From Plasmodium relictum (Eukaryota > Apicomplexa > Aconoidasida > Haemosporida > Plasmodiidae), in contig NW_021628673.1 of the NCBI RefSeq assembly GCF_900005765.1, forward strand, positions 1-48,831: a stretch of 48,831 nt of DNA, read 5' to 3'. The position numbers and the translations under genes are program-made. A model generated the notes under the pieces. The model saw only the letters and a program-made list of their open reading frames with translations, made no database searches and was not told where the DNA came from. Positions 43,557 through 48,831 of this stretch are shown here, piece by piece (the first letter of the stretch is position 1; each line of letters starts with the position of its first letter).

Positions 43557-44143
43557 TGATTTATTAATTTCCTTCTTAGCATGTATAACTAAATATACGG
43601 ATATATATATATACTTATTTTATTATATATATATATATATAATAGCTTTTTATAATATATAATATTTATATTATACATTAAATTATTATGTATTGCTTAA
43701 TAGATATATGTTTATTTTTAAAAATGAGTCTTTATTTACAAAAAATAAGTATATTCTTTTAATTAAAAACACACACATAAGCTTATAACAAATAACAAAA
43801 ATTAAGCTCTAGTTCATTCAATATTATTTTGAAATATACACATTGACTATAACATTAACATTATACTTTTTCATTTATTAAGTTTTTATGTAAATAAAAA
43901 TTAATTCTCTTTTTAATTAGAACAAACTTCAATCGACAAAAAAAATAAAATAAAATAAAATAAATTAATTTTTTTTTTTAATTACATAGATGTGTATAAA
44001 TAAAATAAACAAAAAAAAAAAATTACTTTATGTATATATATTTTTTTTTTAACTGGCATCAGTGCATGGCTGATTTGTACATACAAGACTAGTAATCTAA
44101 CTTTATGTACTATAAAAGGTTAATAACATCTTTTATTAACCAA
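43557..44143 (-). repeat. LTR-A reversed copy
   Basis: 587 bases, from TGATTTATTAATTTCC (43557) to CTTTTATTAACCA (44143). The terminal palindrome has lost its loop and one arm (TTTCCTTCTTAGCATGTATA). ATATT precedes it (43552-43556) and ATACT follows (44144-44148), a possible target duplication with one change. What follows is a bare right half of another terminal palindrome. Confidence 0.82.
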
Positions 44144-44895
44144 TACTCTAGTAAAGTCATTAAACGACCAATTAATAAATCAGTACTCTTTCAAAACCAT
44201 TGAGCACCCAGTTAATAAGTAATCAAATTTTTATGATTTACTTTTAATAATCTATATTCTTCTATTAAAATGTATTTTTAATATCATACAGATATTATTT
44301 TTAACATTCAATTAAATTATTGTATTAAAAAAAATAGTTTATCATATTTAAATATTAGTCCTATTTTTTAGAGAAAAGAGTTAAATACAAAAAAAGTATA
44401 CCTCATTAATAATCAATAATTAAGCAAACAAATTTCGTAAACTTTATTTATAATATATGTACTTAATTATTTTTATAAAAGAGAAAAAACGAAAAAACAA
44501 AAAAACAAAATGTAAAGTATATAACAGTGTATATTTAATTATATATTATGTTACAAAAAAATATAGAATATACATATATATTTAGAATTATTAAAAAATT
44601 GTATACAGGGCATTTATATAATATTGGCATATAACCTTTTTAAAAAATTTTAAATGAATTAACAAAAATAGAATTATAAAAAAAAAAAAAGATAAAATAA
44701 AAATGAAATAAAGGGAAATTAGAAACATGGGTAAATGAAATAACATATAAAAAAAAAAATAATAAAGAACAAAATATATCTTATAAAGAGAAATTAAAAT
44801 GTGTAATCTAAAAAAAAGTTTTAGAATACATAATATATTTAAAATGTAAAAATTAAAAATATATCTTAATTTTTTTCTTTCTAACGACTTTAACA
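44144..44895. other. Spacer with two half-palindromes; 3' flank of the RBP-like gene
   Basis: 44144-44185 (ACTCTAGTAAAGTCATTAAA through CCAATTAATAAATCA) and 44186-44222 (GTACTCTTTCAAAACCATTG) are right halves of LTR ends in a row. The remaining ~650 bases are A/T-rich and contain the 3' untranslated region of the minus-strand gene. The 101-codon frame at 44591-44896 is almost wholly hydrophobic low-complexity sequence and is not called. Confidence 0.5.
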
Positions 44896-47800
44896 TTAAA
44901 CAGAAGGTAAATCAATAAATTCTTCCTTTTTATAAAAATTATATGTATTATCAGAATTTTTATGTTCATCACATTTTTTATTTTTGTAATCAGTTTTCCT
45001 ATATTTATATAAAATTGAAATAACTACACTATAACACATGATCAATTCTATTAATATTCCTATTGTTAATTTAGTCTGCGAGTTATCAAATTTACTTTTT
45101 TCGTTTTCATCATTTAGTCTGGATAGTTCTACATACATCTCATTATTTTGGAAATTATTGCCATTATTATTATTTATTAATTTATTTTCATATATTTTTT
45201 TATTAATTCCATTTGGATAAATTTTTATTTGATCATGTTCCCCTTTTTCAATTGATTCTTTTTCATAATTTTCTATTATATTATTCACATTATTTACAAT
45301 ATTATAAATGGACAATATCGTATCACTGCATTCATGCAAGAATTCTTTATTTTGTTCTATACTGTTTCTTATATTTTCAAAAATCATTTTAAATTTTTTT
45401 ATATTACTTTTAGTTCTTTTTATATATTTATTTAATTCATTTAATATTTCCATATTTTCCTCTTCTGATAGATCATGATCTTTCTCATTCTGGTACAATT
45501 CTGTATCCTTCAGTAAAAATATTGCTCTTTGTATCAAGTATGAAATTTGTTTGTTGTAATTTTCCAATTTATCATTTTCACTATTATTGTGATTTTCTAA
45601 TTCATCTATTTCTGTAACTATATTTATAGTATATTCATAAATTTCTTTAATCTTTTGCATTTTTTCTTTTGTATCTATAGATTCAATACAAAGTAATTCT
45701 TGATTTTCTCTTATGGTATGTTCAATTTTTTCTAAATAGTTTTTCTTGTCTAATATTCTCTTTTTTTCATTTTCTATAATATTTTCATATGATTCTGCTA
45801 TATCAGTATATTTTTTAGAAATGTTCTCCATTTCTTTCAACTTTATTTCATTTATTTTTTTGTAAATATTTTTAAAGTATTTTTTTTTTCGTTTAAATTC
45901 TTTATAAAGATATTGTAACTCCTGTAAATTTTTATCAACGGAAATCAAATTTTTTTTTTCCTCTACTCTTAAAAGTTTATTTTGTATATCATCTATTATT
46001 TCCATATATATTTGCTCTTCTATTTTAAATTCCTCTGCAAGTTTATTTGAATCTTCAATATTGTCCGACTCATAACTACTTATGATATTAATAGAAAATA
46101 ATTCATTAGTTTTATTAATGTCATTATTTATAGAGTCATAACTATTTATAACATACTTTGTATATTCAATAGCATAATTTTTTTTTTTTTCAATCATTTT
46201 TGTATCTTTTGATATTTCAGTATTAATAGCTGTGATAACTAAAGAGAGAAAGTATAATTTACATTTCTTCTTTAGTTCTAATAATTCATAGAAAGAAACA
46301 TTGTTTTCTAAAATGTTATTGTTTTTTTCAACTACTTTACTTTCAATAATATTAATATAATCTTCTAATTTCCCTATTACACTCAAGGTAAACTTCTCTA
46401 TATATAATCTTTCAATAAACTCGTTTAAATCATTTAAAAAATCCTTATATTTATTAAGTTCTGTTGTCATTTCATTTGTTTTTAATTCCATCTCCATTTT
46501 ATTATATTTTTCTATATAAGAATTAGTCATTTCTTTAAAATACGTATAATACTCTTTAGAATTTTTTAAAATTTCATTATAGTCCTTAATATCAATATTT
46601 ATTCCTCTTATCTTCTTATATTTCTCAAGGGAATCTCGTGAACTGCATAAAAGTTTATCAATATCATCTTTCATGTCTTTAATTTTTTTCATTAATTCTT
46701 CTCTTGTTTTTATTTTTTCATAAACATTTTTCATATTAATAATATGTTTTTCATTTTCTTTTTCTTTACTTTCAATATCAAATGAATCACCTTGTATACT
46801 TAAAACAATATCTTCTGTATCTTTTATATTTTTATAATCTTTCAATCTTGATATTGCATCTATATTCATATCTATAAATTCTGTCGCTTTAAACATTTCA
46901 TTGTAAATGAAATATGATTTATCTTTATATGAAGAATATACTATTTTTCTTTTTTTAAATTCACTATTTTTATTTTTTGCATTATCTAATTCAACTAATG
47001 CAGTATTTATTCTTTTTGAATATATCATATTTTGAACATTTCTTTTAATGTCTTTTGTATGTTCATTCAATTCTAAATACTCTTTTTCCGCCTTTTTATT
47101 AACTTCATCTAACTTATATTTCATATGCAAAATTAATCTTAATGTCTCATTTTTTTTAGCATCATTAATATTAATTAGCAATTGTTTCATTTCCTGATTT
47201 AGTTCCTTAAGTTTTTCTTTTTCTATTTTAGCCTTCTCATTTTTCTCTCTCACATCATTATAAGTGCCAAATGATACAGAAATACTTGATGCCGCTTTTT
47301 CTATATCTTTGTATGACTCATCAAATGCATCGCATATTTCATTCATTTTTCTTTCAAAATTTTTAAATATTTGTATAATACGTTCTTCTCTCAACCAAGA
47401 ATTTTCGAAAAAGGAAATTGAAGTGTCAATAGTTAAATTTATCGATTTTTTTAATATTTTTATATTTTTTTCCTCTTGATCAGCTATTTTTTTTATCTCT
47501 TCCAAGATTCCTTCTTCATAATATTTTTTATACATTTTCATTTCATCTTCTATATTACTAATTTTTCTCTCCACTTCCTTGATTTTAAATAATTCAGTAC
47601 TTATTTTTTTTTTTTCTTGTTCAATTTTATTTAGAATTTCTAAAATTTTTTTTAAGTTATCTTTCTCTATTTTTAATTCATCTAATGGATCTTCATTATA
47701 TCTTTGAGACACAGTATAAAATGATTCTATTTCATTTTCAGCAACATTTATAATATCTAGTGTTATACTTTTTATTTTCTCTATACCTCGTATAGCGTCA

Positions 47801-48831
47801 CTTGCAGTTATTCTTGTAATTTGTATTTTAGTAAATGCATCTATAGACTTTTCATTATTTGCTTCATATTCACATTTCATATTAATATCTTCTTGATTTA
47901 TTTTAATTAATCTTTCTTTTAATCTTTCTAATATATATTTATTATCGTAATAACTATCCTGGATTTCTATTAGCATATCTATAACATAATTTTTTTTCAT
48001 TTCAACTTTCATTTTTTCTGCTAAAATTAAAGAATCTTTTAAGAGATCATTCACCTCCTTTGTGTATTCTAAAGATAATGTATAATTTTTACTAGTTTCC
48101 TGTGCGTGTCTTTCTGCATTTTTTGAACAATTTTCAGATTCATGAACATAATTATTTATATTTTGCATTACTGCTTCAGTTATATTTTGTGTTTCATCAT
48201 TATCATGCTTTTTTAAATATTCTATTTTTTCTCTTCCTCTTATGGTATTATTAAGATATAAGGAAGAAGTTTCCTTATGCTTTTCAACTTCTGTTAAAAG
48301 CATGTTTATATTTTCTGAATTGGATTCAGTGCGATCTTTAATTAATATAACTTTCTCTATGCTTCCATTTATTGAATCCTCATCTAAGTTATGTATAAGT
48401 AAATTTTGTAATTCCTCTACTTTTTTAAGATCATCCAATATATTTTTTTGAATATTTTCTGATTCTATGAATTTTTTCTCTGCATTTTTTTCTTCTTCCC
48501 TTACCTTTTTTACATTACTTTGTATTTCATCCATTACTATACTAAATTTTGTCAACATTAAAAATTTTCCCATATTTTTAAGAGCTTCTGATGCATTATC
48601 TATTTTATTCTTTTCTTTTATAATTTCATTTAATTTTTTTTTGACTTCCATTTGGATCCTATTAATTTCATCTTCTTTTATATCTTTAGATACTGTTTCC
48701 CTTAATGAATTCACTTCTTGTTCCAATTTAATTATTATCTCCTTATTTTTTTTAGCATTATTAACATAATCCTCATATTTAAAATTAACTAATTCACATT
48801 CTGTCGAGTCTGGTATTTTTTCTTTCAATTC
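44896..48831 (-). CDS. Reticulocyte-binding-protein-like (RBL/RBP) invasion ligand, C-terminal 1311 residues
   Basis: The frame is open to the last base. The final in-frame codons at the edge are GAA (48831-48829) and TTG, not a start, so the N-terminus, its signal exon and the receptor-binding region lie outside. What is visible is an extremely long, Lys/Glu/Asn/Ile-rich helical chain with coiled-coil spacing and few Cys. One membrane span follows about 37 residues before the end (LTIGILIELIMCYSVVISIL), then a short basic-then-acidic cytoplasmic tail ending FIDLPSV. This is the layout of Plasmodium RBL/RBP proteins, which sit in rhoptries, move to the merozoite apex and bind erythrocyte receptors. 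These are typically ~2500-3000 residues, so about half is shown. The RBL family is expanded in avian Plasmodium (from memory). There are no stops or shifts, so it looks functional. Another large coiled-coil membrane protein is the alternative. Confidence 0.82.
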   Translation of the reverse strand, partial: ELKEKIPDSTECELVNFKYEDYVNNAKKNKEIIIKLEQEVNSLRETVSKDIKEDEINRIQMEVKKKLNEIIKEKNKIDNASEALKNMGKFLMLTKFSIVMDEIQSNVKKVREEEKNAEKKFIESENIQKNILDDLKKVEELQNLLIHNLDEDSINGSIEKVILIKDRTESNSENINMLLTEVEKHKETSSLYLNNTIRGREKIEYLKKHDNDETQNITEAVMQNINNYVHESENCSKNAERHAQETSKNYTLSLEYTKEVNDLLKDSLILAEKMKVEMKKNYVIDMLIEIQDSYYDNKYILERLKERLIKINQEDINMKCEYEANNEKSIDAFTKIQITRITASDAIRGIEKIKSITLDIINVAENEIESFYTVSQRYNEDPLDELKIEKDNLKKILEILNKIEQEKKKISTELFKIKEVERKISNIEDEMKMYKKYYEEGILEEIKKIADQEEKNIKILKKSINLTIDTSISFFENSWLREERIIQIFKNFERKMNEICDAFDESYKDIEKAASSISVSFGTYNDVREKNEKAKIEKEKLKELNQEMKQLLININDAKKNETLRLILHMKYKLDEVNKKAEKEYLELNEHTKDIKRNVQNMIYSKRINTALVELDNAKNKNSEFKKRKIVYSSYKDKSYFIYNEMFKATEFIDMNIDAISRLKDYKNIKDTEDIVLSIQGDSFDIESKEKENEKHIINMKNVYEKIKTREELMKKIKDMKDDIDKLLCSSRDSLEKYKKIRGINIDIKDYNEILKNSKEYYTYFKEMTNSYIEKYNKMEMELKTNEMTTELNKYKDFLNDLNEFIERLYIEKFTLSVIGKLEDYINIIESKVVEKNNNILENNVSFYELLELKKKCKLYFLSLVITAINTEISKDTKMIEKKKNYAIEYTKYVINSYDSINNDINKTNELFSINIISSYESDNIEDSNKLAEEFKIEEQIYMEIIDDIQNKLLRVEEKKNLISVDKNLQELQYLYKEFKRKKKYFKNIYKKINEIKLKEMENISKKYTDIAESYENIIENEKKRILDKKNYLEKIEHTIRENQELLCIESIDTKEKMQKIKEIYEYTINIVTEIDELENHNNSENDKLENYNKQISYLIQRAIFLLKDTELYQNEKDHDLSEEENMEILNELNKYIKRTKSNIKKFKMIFENIRNSIEQNKEFLHECSDTILSIYNIVNNVNNIIENYEKESIEKGEHDQIKIYPNGINKKIYENKLINNNNGNNFQNNEMYVELSRLNDENEKSKFDNSQTKLTIGILIELIMCYSVVISILYKYRKTDYKNKKCDEHKNSDNTYNFYKKEEFIDLPSV

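Noticed and set aside
44591-44896. 101-codon minus-strand frame touching the RBP-like stop codon
   Set aside because: Almost entirely Phe/Ile/Leu/Tyr from A/T-rich 3' flank, with no coding-like composition; its overlap with the stop is chance.
48826-48828. TTG at 48828 as start of the RBP-like protein
   Set aside because: The frame is still open beyond it to the window edge (GAA), and the family has a much longer N-terminal part, so the gene is cut by the window.

Overview
The window is extremely A+T-rich (roughly 80% or more by eye). Its genes are short-exon, low-complexity-rich and separated by long A/T-tract spacers, and its right end holds a large reticulocyte-binding-protein-like (RBL/RBP) gene. 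Together these point to a Plasmodium subtelomere. The many copies of a Ty3/gypsy-type LTR retrotransposon narrow this to the avian malaria clade (P. gallinaceum / P. relictum type): from memory, LTR retrotransposons are reported there and not from mammalian Plasmodium. No telomeric repeats, rRNA, tRNA or CRISPR are visible.

Layout. 1-5520 is a broken retrotransposon (copy 1) on the minus strand. It is cut by a solo LTR in gag and by a nested pair of LTRs between gag and pol. 6274-7353 is a two-exon gene for a secreted or exported-type protein. 7875-15600 is a cluster of solo and nested LTRs with one unidentified degenerate coding patch. 15600-19400 has no recognisable feature. 19470-24448 is copy 2, a nearly end-to-end but dead retrotransposon whose RNase H has been deleted. 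27025-27693 is a single-exon gene for a small secreted cysteine-containing protein. 29113-38242 holds three more copies: a truncated copy 3, a complete-length copy 4 (30099-35403) with both LTRs, and a truncated copy 5 that appears to share the LTR between it and copy 4. 38243-44143 is a dense pile of LTRs, several in inverted pairs. 44896-48831 (minus) is the C-terminal part of the RBP-like gene, open at the window edge.

What ties the window together is the LTR. Four related families (called here A, B, C and D; local names) begin TGGTTAATAAA or TGGTTAATGAA and end AATTAATAAATCA. Six insertions have perfect 5-bp target-site duplications (ATAAA, GTGTC, GTAGT, AGTAT, AAAAT, CTCCC). These fix the LTR ends to the base and allow the order of insertions to be read. 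Each LTR ends in a ~60-bp imperfect palindrome, and LTR-A also begins with a hairpin and holds several more.

All pol copies are pseudogenes. Aligned by eye, they show gag with zinc knuckles, a D-T-G protease, RT with a YIDD-type box, RNase H, an HHCC + D,D integrase, and a conserved tail after the integrase. Several copies have lost catalytic aspartates, and Trp codons have repeatedly become stops. Only three protein genes look functional: the two small secreted-protein genes and the RBP-like gene. The functions of the two small ones are not recognised.
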